NCBI GenBank assembly: GCA_021846285.1
Contig: JAJZCB010000012.1
Location: forward strand, 1 to 54,302
Direction: 5' to 3'
DNA: 54,302 nt
Source of the DNA: Bacillota bacterium
Lineage (GTDB): Bacteria > Bacillota > Bacilli > Alicyclobacillales > SLC66
The notes beneath the pieces were generated by a model. That model saw nothing but the letters and a program-made list of their open reading frames with translations, made no database searches and was not told where the DNA came from. Positions 8,421 to 16,139 of the stretch are shown here, in pieces. Within the stretch, counting starts at the first letter, position 1. Each line of letters begins with the position of its first letter. Position numbers and translations under genes: made by a program.

Positions 8421-9189
8421 CGTGAAACAGAGTGTGATGGCGAAGATTGACGTGAGACAGAGTGTGATGGCGAAGATTGACGTGAAACAGAGTGTGATGG
8501 CCAAGATTGACGTGAAACAGAGTGTGATGGAAGCGAACAATGAATTGGCGGCGGAGCTTCGCGCGCGTTTTGCAGAGCGGCGCGTATTGACTCTCAACAT
8601 GATCAGTTCTCCGGGTTCTGGGAAAACGGCGCTGTTGGAGAACACCCTGCTGAGGTTGCGCAACCAATTGAACGTCGGGATTCTCGTCGGGGACGTGCAA
8701 ACGGAGAACGATGCCAGACGTTTGGCTGTCTATGGTTTTCCCGTCAAGCAGATCATCACCTCCGGCACGTGCCATCTGGAAGCTCATATGATCCAAAAGC
8801 ATTTGCCGTTTGTGGATCAGGGCGATCTGGATCTGCTGATCATTGAGAACGTCGGCAATTTGGTCTGTCCGTCGTCGTATGATCTGGGGGAAGATTTTAA
8901 AGTCGTCTTGCTCAGCGTCACAGAAGGGGAGGACAAGCCGTTAAAATACCCGGGCATATTTCGCCGTGCGAAAGTCGCCATGATCACGAAAACCGACTTG
9001 TTGCCACATACGGATTTTGATCTGGATCTGGCCGAACGCAATATCCGGTCTATTCACAACGAAATTGACATCCTTACCCTTTCCTCGCGCACAGGCGAAG
9101 GGTTCGACCGCTGGATCGACTGGCTGCAAAAGCGGGTGCAGGAGAAACAGTCGCTTGGCGCAGCGGAAAGAGAGCCGGAGTTCCCATGA
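8410..9189 (+). CDS. hypB: HypB GTPase, nickel insertion, with expanded N-terminal repeat
   Basis: 259 residues. P-loop SSPGSGKTALLE near residue 77, DVQTENDA, the metal-binding SGTCHLEAHM and TKTDLLPH are the HypB G-protein motifs. It hydrolyses GTP to drive nickel transfer with HypA. The N-terminus is unusual: the normal short leader (one unit KIDVKQSVM) is repeated four times in tandem before EANNELAAELRARF. Each 30-base unit ends in an in-frame ATG, so internal starts could give shorter HypB. The chosen start ATG 8410 follows GGAGGTGGAG. Its stop overlaps the first hypF start (ATGA). No His-rich nickel-storage stretch is present. Confidence 0.93.
   Translation: MKIDVKQSVMAKIDVRQSVMAKIDVKQSVMAKIDVKQSVMEANNELAAELRARFAERRVLTLNMISSPGSGKTALLENTLLRLRNQLNVGILVGDVQTENDARRLAVYGFPVKQIITSGTCHLEAHMIQKHLPFVDQGDLDLLIIENVGNLVCPSSYDLGEDFKVVLLSVTEGEDKPLKYPGIFRRAKVAMITKTDLLPHTDFDLDLAERNIRSIHNEIDILTLSSRTGEGFDRWIDWLQKRVQEKQSLGAAEREPEFP
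8413..8532 (+). repeat. Four tandem 30-nt repeats at the hypB 5' end
   Basis: Units start at 8413, 8443, 8473 and 8503; each reads AAG ATT GAC GTG A(A/G)A CAG AGT GTG ATG plus one codon. Only three substitutions separate the units, so the expansion is recent. The unit length is a multiple of three, which keeps the frame open. Confidence 0.97.
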
Positions 9190-9332
9190 GCGACGGCAAA
9201 AGGTTCGCGAACGGAGATCCGATGACCGGCGGTCCGGCTACCGCAAAGGGAGTTCCTGTGACCACCGAAGCGGCGACCGTAAACGGAGCCCCTGTGACCA
9301 CGGACGCGGCGATCGCACATGGAGTTCCCATG
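9177..9332 (+). repeat. Five tandem translation-start modules at 36-nt pitch in hypF
   Basis: GGAG, five bases, then ATG or GTG occurs at exactly 36-base spacing: starts at 9186, 9222, 9258, 9294 and 9330, with GGAG at 9177, 9213, 9249, 9285 and 9321. All are in the hypF frame. The last one (ATG 9330, MTGGRLILFVTG) is where a normal HypF would begin. The units are diverged between start sites but keep the spacing exactly. Confidence 0.92.
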
Positions 9333-11621
9333 ACCGGCGGACGTCTGATCCTGTTTGTCACGGGCGTGGTTCAGGGCGTCGGATTTCGCCCTTTTGTACA
9401 CCGGTTGGCTGAAAGCATGGGCATTGCCGGCAGGGTCCGCAATGAAGGAGCCCGCGTCAGGATCGATGTGGAAGGGGAGCCCGAAGTTCTGGCCGTGTTT
9501 GTCGAGCGTCTGCGCGCGGATCGCCCGGCCGCGGCGAATATTGAACAGATCGATGTCGAGTCCGCGCCTCCCGAGGGATATGGAGATTTTCAAATTGTTG
9601 GCTCGGCGATCGGCGCAAAGGGTTTGTCCTTTGGCATTCCGGCCGATCTGGCGATTTGTCCAGATTGCGTGCGCGATATGCAAACTCCGGGCAGTCGGTA
9701 TTACCGCTATCCCTTTACGTCCTGTACGCAGTGTGGTCCGCGCTATACGGCCGCAAAGAGTTTGCCGTTTGACCGTCAAACCACGGTGATGGAGAGTTTT
9801 CCGCTGTGCGCCGAATGCCTTCAGGAATACACCGATGCGCAGTCTCGCCGTTTTCATGCGCAGGCCACCGCCTGCGCGGCGTGCGGCCCCGAATTGCAGT
9901 GGCTGGCGCCGGACGGCCGCGTGATGGGCCGGGGTGAAGACGCGCTGAAGCGGGCCCAGGAGACACTTCGCGCCGGAGGAATTGCAGCGGTGCTGGGCAT
10001 TGGTGGGTTTCATCTCGCCGTCAATGCCAAGGATGAAGGGGCGGTGACGTTGTTGCGCCAGCGCAAGCGCCGGCCGTCAAAGCCGCTCGCGGTGATGATG
10101 ACCGAAGGGGCTCTGGCGGAATTCTGCGTCATCGACGAGATAGAGCACGCTTGGCTGACCTCCAAGGAGCATCCGATTCTCTTGGTGCGAAAGCGCATGA
10201 ACGCTGACCTGGCGCCCGGAGTCGCGCCGTACGTGAACCGATACGGCGTGTTTCTGCCGTACACCGGGGTGCATGTATTGCTGACATCCGAGGAAGCGCT
10301 TTCTGCGCTGGTCATGACGAGCGGCAATGTGAGTGGGGAACCGCTTGCGTTCACCACTCACGATGGACTGCGGCGACTGGGAAGCATCGCGGACGGTTTT
10401 CTCGTTCATAACCGCCCGATTATGCGGTCGGTTGACGATTCGATTCTGCGGATTGACGGGGGTGCGCCGCACATCATCCGGCGTTCGCGCGGGTTCGCGC
10501 CACAGGCGGACAGTGTGGCGCATATTGGGAAACATTGGCCGCCTCTGCTGGCGTTGGGGGGAGATCTCAAAAATGCGTTTGCCATTTCCGATCAGGGCAA
10601 GATGTGGCTGGGTCCTTATGGCGGCGATCTGGCGGAACCTCTGACGTTTGCAGTCTTTCAGGAACAAGTCGAGTGGTATCTGGGCATGTTGCGCGTCCGT
10701 CCTGAGTTTGTCGTCCATGATCCGCATCCGGGCTATGTCAGCCAAGCTTACGCTAAACAGTGTATCGAAGCGACGGTCTGCGTACAGCATCACCACGCGC
10801 ACATGGCGGCCACCATGCTTGAACATCGCCTGTCTTCCAGGACGCTTGGGATCATTCTCGATGGAACGGGGTACGGCGACGACGGAGCCGTGTGGGGTGG
10901 GGAGTTTCTCCTTGGCGATTTGAAGCGTGTGGAACGGGTGGGTCATCTGCGCCCTCTGCGTATGATCTCTGGCGATAACGCTGTGCGCGAACCCTGGCGG
11001 CTGGTTCTGAACTACCTCTATGAATGGGGGTTATGGGAGGAATTCGCGCCGTTTGTGGCCGCCGCTCTGGAACTGGATGAGAAGCAGGTGGCGCTCACGG
11101 AAAAGGCCTTGTGCAGCCGCTTGCCCGGCTATCGTTCCTCCAGCGCGGGGCGTCTCTTTGACGTGGCGGGGGTACTGATTACGGGACACAAGATCGCTAC
11201 ATTTGAAAGCGAGTTGCCATTGCGATTGGAAGCGTATGTGACGCCGTCAGTGACGGATGCATACGAGTTTCCTGTCGTACTGGAGCGGGGAAGATGGCTG
11301 GTGGAGTTGCAGCCGGGTATCAGACAATTGCTCGAAGACTTGCGCCGCAACGCGCCGCGACCGCAGATGGCTACAAAATTTCACCGTGGATTATGCAGCG
11401 GTCTGGTGGAAGCGGCGCAACGGATCGCCGCGGAAAACGGCATTCGCGAGGTTGTGTTGGGCGGAGGCGTGTGGCAGAATCCGTGGTTGTTACACTGGTT
11501 TATACAGGCGGCGGAGCGCGCGGGTTTCGCGGTGTATCACCCTGTCAAATGGCCTGCGAACGACGGCGGTCTGGCCGCCGGACAAACCGCCGTCGCTCTG
11601 GCTCGGCTGCAGGGGGATTGA
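9186..11621 (+). CDS. hypF: HypF carbamoyltransferase
   Basis: 811 residues from the first start, 763 from ATG 9330. The domains run in the usual order: acylphosphatase-like (GVVQGVGFRPF), paired zinc fingers (CPDCVRDM...CTQCGPRYT and CAECLQEYT...CAACGP), YrdC-like (KRRPSKPLAVM, LVMTSGNVSGEP), and a C-terminal Kae1-like domain (HHHAHMA, LDGTGYGDDG, LGGGVWQN). HypF uses carbamoyl phosphate and ATP to carbamoylate the C-terminal Cys of HypE. The first 48 residues come from the tandem start modules and match no HypF domain. The gene ends 25 bases before the left hairpin of the IS element. Confidence 0.95.
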   Translation: MSDGKRFANGDPMTGGPATAKGVPVTTEAATVNGAPVTTDAAIAHGVPMTGGRLILFVTGVVQGVGFRPFVHRLAESMGIAGRVRNEGARVRIDVEGEPEVLAVFVERLRADRPAAANIEQIDVESAPPEGYGDFQIVGSAIGAKGLSFGIPADLAICPDCVRDMQTPGSRYYRYPFTSCTQCGPRYTAAKSLPFDRQTTVMESFPLCAECLQEYTDAQSRRFHAQATACAACGPELQWLAPDGRVMGRGEDALKRAQETLRAGGIAAVLGIGGFHLAVNAKDEGAVTLLRQRKRRPSKPLAVMMTEGALAEFCVIDEIEHAWLTSKEHPILLVRKRMNADLAPGVAPYVNRYGVFLPYTGVHVLLTSEEALSALVMTSGNVSGEPLAFTTHDGLRRLGSIADGFLVHNRPIMRSVDDSILRIDGGAPHIIRRSRGFAPQADSVAHIGKHWPPLLALGGDLKNAFAISDQGKMWLGPYGGDLAEPLTFAVFQEQVEWYLGMLRVRPEFVVHDPHPGYVSQAYAKQCIEATVCVQHHHAHMAATMLEHRLSSRTLGIILDGTGYGDDGAVWGGEFLLGDLKRVERVGHLRPLRMISGDNAVREPWRLVLNYLYEWGLWEEFAPFVAAALELDEKQVALTEKALCSRLPGYRSSSAGRLFDVAGVLITGHKIATFESELPLRLEAYVTPSVTDAYEFPVVLERGRWLVELQPGIRQLLEDLRRNAPRPQMATKFHRGLCSGLVEAAQRIAAENGIREVVLGGGVWQNPWLLHWFIQAAERAGFAVYHPVKWPANDGGLAAGQTAVALARLQGD

Positions 11622-11742
11622 GAGTCACCTGAAAGCGCCGTAAAGCCCCTGGATTCATCCATGGGGATATAAGGCGTGCCTTTGATCCCTGTTCTTTCTC
11701 GCCGTCCGTACAGTATGCAAAACGGCATGGTATACTGTACCC

Positions 11743-12136
11743 ATGAACTACAAATCGAATCTAAACGTCGTCTACTCATGCAAATACCACGTCGTCTGGC
11801 GCCCGAAATATCGACGTAAAGTCCTGGTGAACGGCGCCGACGTTCGGCTCCAGGAATTGATCCACGAAGCGGCGGCGGAGCATCGGGCGGACATCCTTGA
11901 ACTTGAGGTCATGTCCGACCATTTGCATCTTCTGGTGGAAGTCGATCCGCAGTTCGGTAATCATCGGTTGGTCAGGCTGCTCAAAGGGGCGTTCTTCACG
12001 GATTCTGCGCCAGGAGTTCCCCTGGCTCAAGAGCCGTTTGCCCACGCTTTGGACGAATTCCTCCTTTGTCTCCACGGTGGGAGGTGCACCCCTTGCGGGT
12101 ATCAAGCAGTATATCGAGAATCAGAAAAACGTCTAG
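11743..12136 (+). pseudogene. tnpA: IS200-type Y1 transposase TnpA, frameshifted
   Basis: The N-terminal part (YHVVWRPKYRRKVL) and the HUH metal-binding motif (SDHLHLLVEV) read in one frame to about 11990. The rest (SSRILRQEFPWLKS ... GIKQYIENQ), with the catalytic Tyr, continues in the +1 frame to 12136. One extra G in the GGGG run at about 11986-11989 explains the shift. The HUH site and the nucleophilic Tyr are thus on different products. Programmed slippage at the G-run is possible but decay is simpler, given the broken tnpB. Confidence 0.85.
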
Positions 12137-12143
12137 CCCCCGC

Positions 12144-13678
12144 GTGAAGACGCCTTCGTTCACGTGCGAGATTCCGCTTCGGGTGACGAGGCGGCAAGAG
12201 AAGAAATTGAACGCTCGTTTTGAAGCGGCCCGGCAACTGTACAACGCTCTCCTTGGCGGGGCCAAGCGCCGTCTGGCCTTGTTCCGGCAATCGATCTGGT
12301 ACAAAAAGGTCAAGCAGACGAAGGACGAGGATGAACGCCGCGCCCACTTTGCCGCCGTAAGAACCGCCCACGGGTTCTCCGCAGGCGCGCTGGAGGCCAC
12401 AGCCGACGGGATGCGGCGCGACACCTGGCTGGGCGATCACGTGGACTCGCACGTGGAACAAAAGCTGGCCGCCCGCGCTTTCGCCGCTGTCGACAAAGTG
12501 GCCAAAGGGAAAGCCAAGGACGTGCGCTTCAAGGGTCGGCGCGGGCTGCGCAGCCTGGAAGGGAAAACGAATGCCGCCTGCATCCGCTGGCGGGATGACC
12601 GGGTACTGTGGAACGGGCTTGAACTGCCCATGGTCAAGGCGGCGCGCAAAGACCCGGTGATCCGGCATGGTCTCTCTTCGCGAGTCAAGTATGTTCGGAT
12701 CGTGCGCCGGGAGGTTCATAGCCGGACCCGCTACTATGCGCAACTGGTCTGCGAAGGGCTCCCCTACAAGAAATCGGAGCATGCGATCGGAACCGAGACG
12801 GTCGGATTGGACATGGGACCCTCGACGATCGCGGTGGTTGGCGAGACAGAGGCGTCGCTGGAACAGTTTTGCGAGCCGGTGGCGCGGGATCACAGGCGGA
12901 TTCGGCGTCTGCAGCGCAAACTCGACCGGCAGAGGCGAGCGAACAATCCGGATTGCTATGACGAACAAGGCCGTGCGATCAAAGGGAAGCGTTCCACCAA
13001 GAAGAGCCGCCGACAACAGGGTACACAAGCGGAACTGGCCGAACTGTTCCGGCGCGAGGCGGCGCATCGCAAGACCCTTCACGGTCAGATGGCGAATCGA
13101 ATTCTCGCGATCGGAACCGATATTCATACTGAGAAGTTGAGCTATCGTGGGTTTCAGAAGCTGTACGGCAGGTCCATTTCCATCCGTGCGCCGCGCACGT
13201 TTTTATCGATCCTCACCCGCAAGTGAGATTTTGCTTCGCAAAACTCAGGGCTGAAAGCGCCGGCGGGTCCGTCGATGAATTTGCCACGCGCACGACGGCA
13301 TTATCGCAAGCGTGCCTGTGCGGGCAGAGGCACAAGAAACGGCTCTCGGAGCGTGTGCACGCCTGCGATTGCGGTGTGGAAGCCCAAAGGGATTTGTTCA
13401 GCGCGTATCTGGCTCGGCACGTGAAAGACAACCTGCTCCAAGTCACCGAGGCGAACGCGTCTTGGTCAGGTGCGGAACCGCTCCTGCGGGCGGCTTGGAA
13501 ACAGGCGACTGAAAACCAACCTGCGAGTGGGAGGCGAAAGCCCACCTCCTTCGGTGTCTTCAGACGCCGGAGTCAGAGCGGGTCGTCCGAAGAAGAAAGT
13601 CTGCCCATGCATGAGGCGTTGGATGCTGTAGCGGGGTCAAAAGCCTGCGCGAGAGCCGACGAGAGTGCGGCGGTATAG
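12144..13678 (+). pseudogene. tnpB: TnpB (OrfB, RuvC-like RNA-guided nuclease) interrupted by a 26-nt hairpin
   Basis: The likely start is GTG 12144 (VKTPSFTCEIPLRV). RuvC-I (GLDMGPSTIAV) and RuvC-II (IHTEKLSYRGFQK) lie in the first part, which stops at 13226. The zinc finger (CLCGQ...CDCG) and the last RuvC segment (QRDLFSAYLA) are in another frame and run to 13678. At the break, LTRK and AESAGGSV would join perfectly if 26 bases (13223-13248) were removed. Those 26 bases are exactly the inverted complement of the hairpin repeats at 5298 and 5714. The damage is therefore an insertion and not random decay. TnpB normally cuts DNA guided by an RNA made from the element's right end. Confidence 0.88.
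13223..13248 (-). repeat. 26-nt hairpin repeat, copy C, inserted in tnpB
   Basis: On the minus strand it is identical to copies A and B. Flanks on the plus strand are CGCAA before and GGCTG after. Removing it restores the tnpB frame without leaving a duplicated target. On the same strand, copies A and B are preceded by CGCAA and CGCTA, which suggests a preferred insertion sequence. Confidence 0.88.
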
Positions 13679-13685
13679 GCTTTTA

Positions 13686-13719
13686 GAACCCCCTGGATTC
13701 ATCCATAGGGAGAGGGTTC
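13686..13719 (+). ncRNA. Right-end nested hairpin of the IS element (possible omega-RNA 3' scaffold)
   Basis: GAACCC pairs with GGGTTC around the inner CCCTGGAT/ATCCATAGGG hairpin, directly at the element's right boundary. In related elements the guide RNA for TnpB ends with this structure, and its guide is the flanking DNA. Here that flank would be the 3' end of the hydrogenase maturation protease gene. RNA function is inferred by family only and is probably moot because tnpB is broken. Confidence 0.35.
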
Positions 13720-14221
13720 AGAGTTCCGCCTGAATCATGGCCACATAATCTTTTATCCTCGTCTGGAGAGCGGAAGAGAGCGTTTCTCCAGGGGCAATCT
13801 CCTGGGGTTCAATCCCGAAGATGACGACTTCCTCAGGACATTCTCCAAGCTTGCGCGAGAGTTCGAGGATTCCGAGCAGATCCGCTTCGTGAAAGGAAAA
13901 ACGGCTGAGAATCTTAAGGGAATGCACGTCGTCCGTGGTGAATCTGCGAATCGCTCCAGGTTGCTCTCCCATGAAGACGCAATCCAGAAAGATGGCTTTG
14001 CGTTTTTGGGCGATGGCGTGGAGAACTTTGGCTCCGGCTGTGCCCAGATCCAGAAACAGGACGCCCGCAAACTCCCCGCAGCGTGAGCGTCTGGCGAATT
14101 CGGCGATGAGGCGGCTTCCGATTCCCTCGTCACTCATGAGTGGATTGCCGAGTCCAATGACGGCGGTGCGAGTGGACGGGTGCTGTACGGCCTCCTGGGG
14201 GTTGTCTGCTGGCTCAATCAA
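13718..14221 (-). CDS. Hydrogenase maturation endopeptidase (HycI/HoxW/HyaD-like)
   Basis: TAVIGLGNPLMSDEGIGSRL is the signature of the M52 protease family; the aspartates/glutamate following GNP and the later FLDLGTAG and IFLDCVFMG segments complete the nickel-binding fold. It should clip the short C-terminal tail of the large subunit (after DPCISCSTH) once nickel is in. TTG 14221 is favoured as start: a TATAAT-like box lies at 14237-14242 on this strand, and the region beyond it carries a promoter for the opposite strand. A longer frame from ATG 14305 exists. The stop codon coincides with the IS end, so the gene may have lost or gained a few terminal codons. Confidence 0.85.
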   Translation of the reverse strand: MIEPADNPQEAVQHPSTRTAVIGLGNPLMSDEGIGSRLIAEFARRSRCGEFAGVLFLDLGTAGAKVLHAIAQKRKAIFLDCVFMGEQPGAIRRFTTDDVHSLKILSRFSFHEADLLGILELSRKLGECPEEVVIFGIEPQEIAPGETLSSALQTRIKDYVAMIQAEL

Positions 14222-14326
14222 TTTGCATACACTCCAATTATACGGTGACAAGGGCGCTGACGGATAACTGTTTCTTTTGGCGAGGATTGAATTGAAACGG
14301 TTCAAGTTGTATAGTATAGATCAAGC

Positions 14327-14412
14327 GGGGCCATGCGGCTTCGTTTATGCGATGAACAACGAAATAGCCTTTACAGAGCGACCGTCGTGGAAACGGTCGC
14401 TCTTACTTTTTT
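14327..14412 (+). ncRNA. Candidate small RNA (~86 nt) with its own promoter and terminator
   Basis: The promoter TTGAAA (14292-14297), 17 bases, TATAGA (14315-14320) predicts a transcript starting near 14327. It would contain a hairpin built on TTCGTT/AACGAA and end in a perfect 10-bp hairpin (GAGCGACCGT 14376-14385, ACGGTCGCTC 14393-14402) followed by TTACTTTTTT, a Rho-independent terminator. No plus-strand reading frame of interest lies between. The same hairpin directly follows the stop of the small minus-strand gene at 14403-14507 and may serve both strands. Confidence 0.5.
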
Positions 14413-14507
14413 CGCCGCCCGTAAAGAACTCGAACAATCGTCACTGCCGCTGCAATCGCCAAACCCGCGACCGTGTTGGTCATGCTCAGATGTAGGTTCA
14501 CTCGCAT
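14403..14507 (-). CDS. Possible 34-residue single-span membrane peptide
   Basis: The frame from ATG 14507 has AAGGGGGTGG just upstream and encodes a short polar start, a hydrophobic span (NTVAGLAIAAAVTIV) and a basic tail (RVLYGRRKK), the layout of a small inner-membrane peptide with its basic end inside. It stops right at a strong hairpin. No homologue is recognised. Its size makes chance possible. Confidence 0.4.
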   Translation of the reverse strand: MRVNLHLSMTNTVAGLAIAAAVTIVRVLYGRRKK

Positions 14508-14772
14508 TCGCCACCCCCTTCGTCCAAGGATCGCTCCGAGGAGCGTCTTGCACGAAACCGCATGGCCCCACGACGGGGATGGCGATACAACGAAATCGGA
14601 ACAATGCCTGAACACTTGACTTGTCCGCTTGACCAGTCTATTTTACCAAAAAAACGTAGAAATCTCGATGTTTCGTTCGCATATTCTTGGCATAAAAAGT
14701 TCCGTATGGGAGTCGCCGCTCACCAATATTTGATGGAAATCCAGAAATGCCCCAAAAATACGGCCCGCTATA

Positions 14773-14801
14773 TTGCATCACATAGTAGTTGGTGATATAC
14801 T
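14773..14801 (+). promoter_or_regulatory. Promoter of the PadR-type regulator operon
   Basis: TTGCAT (14773-14778), exactly 17 bases, TATACT (14796-14801). Transcription would begin near 14808, which rules out the upstream in-frame ATG at 14789 as start of the regulator. A PadR protein usually represses its own promoter, so this is also the likely operator region. Nothing else is seen in 14570-14772. Confidence 0.6.
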
Positions 14802-14824
14802 CTAGTCGAAAGGCAGGTGTGACT

Positions 14825-15166
14825 TTGGAAAAAACCACTGCGTCTTTGAGCGAAGTTCGCCGCGGCGTGTTGGAACTGGCCCTCCTTGGTCTCCTCGCCA
14901 AGGAGCCCGGTCACGGGTACGCGCTGCTCGAACGGCTGAGCGCTTTCGCCACGCTTGACATCGCCGCCGGAACGCTTTATCCGCTGCTGCGGAGATTGGA
15001 ACGCGACCGCCTGGTGCGGGCGGATTGGACGGAACCATACGGCGGTCCGCCGCGCAAGGTCTATACGCTGAGCGAGCCCGGTTCGAAACGGCTGCGTGAA
15101 CTCACGGCAGTTTGGCGGCAGTTGATTTCCGATATGAGCAATATTGTGGAGGTCGATCTCTCATGA
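14825..15166 (+). CDS. PadR-family transcriptional regulator
   Basis: About 113 residues. RRGVLELALLGLLAKEPGHGYALLERLS followed by IAAGTLYPLLRRLERDRLV and a GGPPRKVYTLSEPG wing is the PadR winged-helix signature. The start is TTG 14825 (or GTG 14819) after AGGCAGG; the promoter box overlaps anything further upstream. Its last bases overlap the next gene (ATGA), a membrane protein with a conserved cytoplasmic helical domain. PadR regulators are often paired with such proteins, which suggests an envelope-stress or self-regulated two-gene unit. The effector is unknown. Confidence 0.85.
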   Translation: MEKTTASLSEVRRGVLELALLGLLAKEPGHGYALLERLSAFATLDIAAGTLYPLLRRLERDRLVRADWTEPYGGPPRKVYTLSEPGSKRLRELTAVWRQLISDMSNIVEVDLS

Positions 15167-15831
15167 ACCATGGCCAAAGAGGCGAGTCAGACCAGGCAGC
15201 GCGCACCATCGCAGCCTTTCTGCGCAGGGTGCGCCACGCCGGAAGGAAGGATTCGCAGATTGACGAAATCGTTCGGGAGTTGCGTAGTCATTTGGACACC
15301 ATCTGGGATCAATCACACTCGATGGCGGACTTGCAGGCGGCCATTGTCGACTTGGGGGAACCGTGGAAGCTGGCTGGAGACGCCACGGCTTTTGCCGCTG
15401 CCTGGCGAACCGTGTGGATTCTCCTGGTGTTCTGGCCTTTGGCGGTGTGGCGACTGTTTCGCAGTCCGGTCATCCCCAGACCGCTCGCGAGCATCATAGC
15501 GGGGCTCGTCATCCTTTCGGCGCTGTTGTGTTTTGTTGTCACACTCGGCGTCGCGGTTTGGTCAAGCGCCGGTCCAGTGCAGACAACGACGACGCAGGTG
15601 CAAGTCGGTGCGGCTGGTGCGACTTCCACATCCGTGCGTACATCTCAATCCTCGACTGTTATCACCAATCATCCCGGTCCGTCTTCGGCGCCGGCGCCGA
15701 ACTGGCCTGTCGCAATTGGGCTGTTCGCGGTTTGCTTGACGATTGGACCCGATCTATTTGGTCTGCCGATTCTTGGGTCTGCTATTCTTGCTTTGTATCT
15801 CTGGAGGAAATCTCCCCAAAAGCCTGCGTAG
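15163..15831 (+). CDS. PadR-associated membrane protein (HAAS/DUF1700-like)
   Basis: 222 residues from ATG 15163, which overlaps the PadR stop and follows GGAGGT. An N-terminal cytoplasmic helical part (TIAAFLRRVRHAGRKDSQIDE, EIVRELRSHLDTI, then VDLGEPWKLA) resembles the helical domain coupled to PadR genes. Three hydrophobic segments follow (about residues 80-95, 108-132 and 180-210), with an external Ser/Thr-rich stretch between the last two. The function is unknown; context suggests that it acts together with the regulator. Confidence 0.7.
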   Translation: MNHGQRGESDQAARTIAAFLRRVRHAGRKDSQIDEIVRELRSHLDTIWDQSHSMADLQAAIVDLGEPWKLAGDATAFAAAWRTVWILLVFWPLAVWRLFRSPVIPRPLASIIAGLVILSALLCFVVTLGVAVWSSAGPVQTTTTQVQVGAAGATSTSVRTSQSSTVITNHPGPSSAPAPNWPVAIGLFAVCLTIGPDLFGLPILGSAILALYLWRKSPQKPA

Positions 15832-15942
15832 CTGTGCGGGAGAAGAATGAGAAAGGCCGCCGTCGTCCAGTTCCCGACCACGGCCCACCCGACTGGCGAA
15901 GACGCGAAATGTAGGCTGGGAATCTTTGCGATGCTCACTGCG

Positions 15943-16138
15943 TCAAAACAAGACTGTTTCCAGCCACTTTTGCGTCGTCACAAACTCCGGATTCGTCAGC
16001 CCGTGACCGGTATTTTGCCAGTTGGGCGCAACTTAGGCGCCCGCCTGTTTAAGCAATTCAGCCAACCGTTGGCTATTACTTGCCGAGATAACCGGATCGT
16101 GTCTTCCCGACTGCATCAAAACGTGCTTTCCATTAATC
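15943..16138 (-). pseudogene. Remnant of an MhqD-like esterase (C-terminal part)
   Basis: INGKHVLMQSGRHDPVIS, LAELLKQAGA, a TAA stop at 16033, then in the same frame WQNTGHGLTNPEF and QKWLETVLF match the last third of the MhqD/phospholipase-carboxylesterase family, including the catalytic Asp and His regions. The N-terminal half with the nucleophile is missing. It abuts the MhqO-like remnant, the gene order of quinone-detoxification operons. Confidence 0.65.
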
Positions 16139-16139
16139 G

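Larger units (their letters stand above)
11640..13720 (+). mobile_element. Decayed IS200/IS605-family element (tnpA + tnpB)
   Basis: tnpA and tnpB in the same direction are bounded by matching subterminal hairpins: CCCCTGGATTCATCCATGGGG at 11646-11666 on the left, and a near-identical one at 13689-13710 on the right that is nested inside GAACCC...GGGTTC (13686-13719). Subterminal hairpins instead of inverted repeats, and no target duplication, are the hallmark of this family. Both genes are broken. The right end coincides with the stop codon of the maturation protease on the other strand, so the insertion landed exactly at the 3' edge of that gene. End positions are approximate to about 10 bases. 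Confidence 0.85.
14327..14569. repeat. 18-bp inverted repeat pair enclosing the sRNA/small-ORF segment
   Basis: GGGGCCATGCGGCTTCGT at 14327-14344 and its inverted copy ACGAAACCGCATGGCCCC at 14552-14569 differ at one base. They bracket a 243-base segment with a terminator and the short minus-strand ORF. This could be a small MITE-like unit or two opposed transcripts with the same 5' end. No flanking target duplication was seen. Confidence 0.55.

Noticed and set aside
8413-8532. CRISPR-like array
   Set aside because: The repeats are directly adjacent without spacers and stay in frame with HypB.
12102-13127. 341-codon antisense frame opposite tnpB
   Set aside because: A shadow of tnpB codon bias, with no recognisable family.
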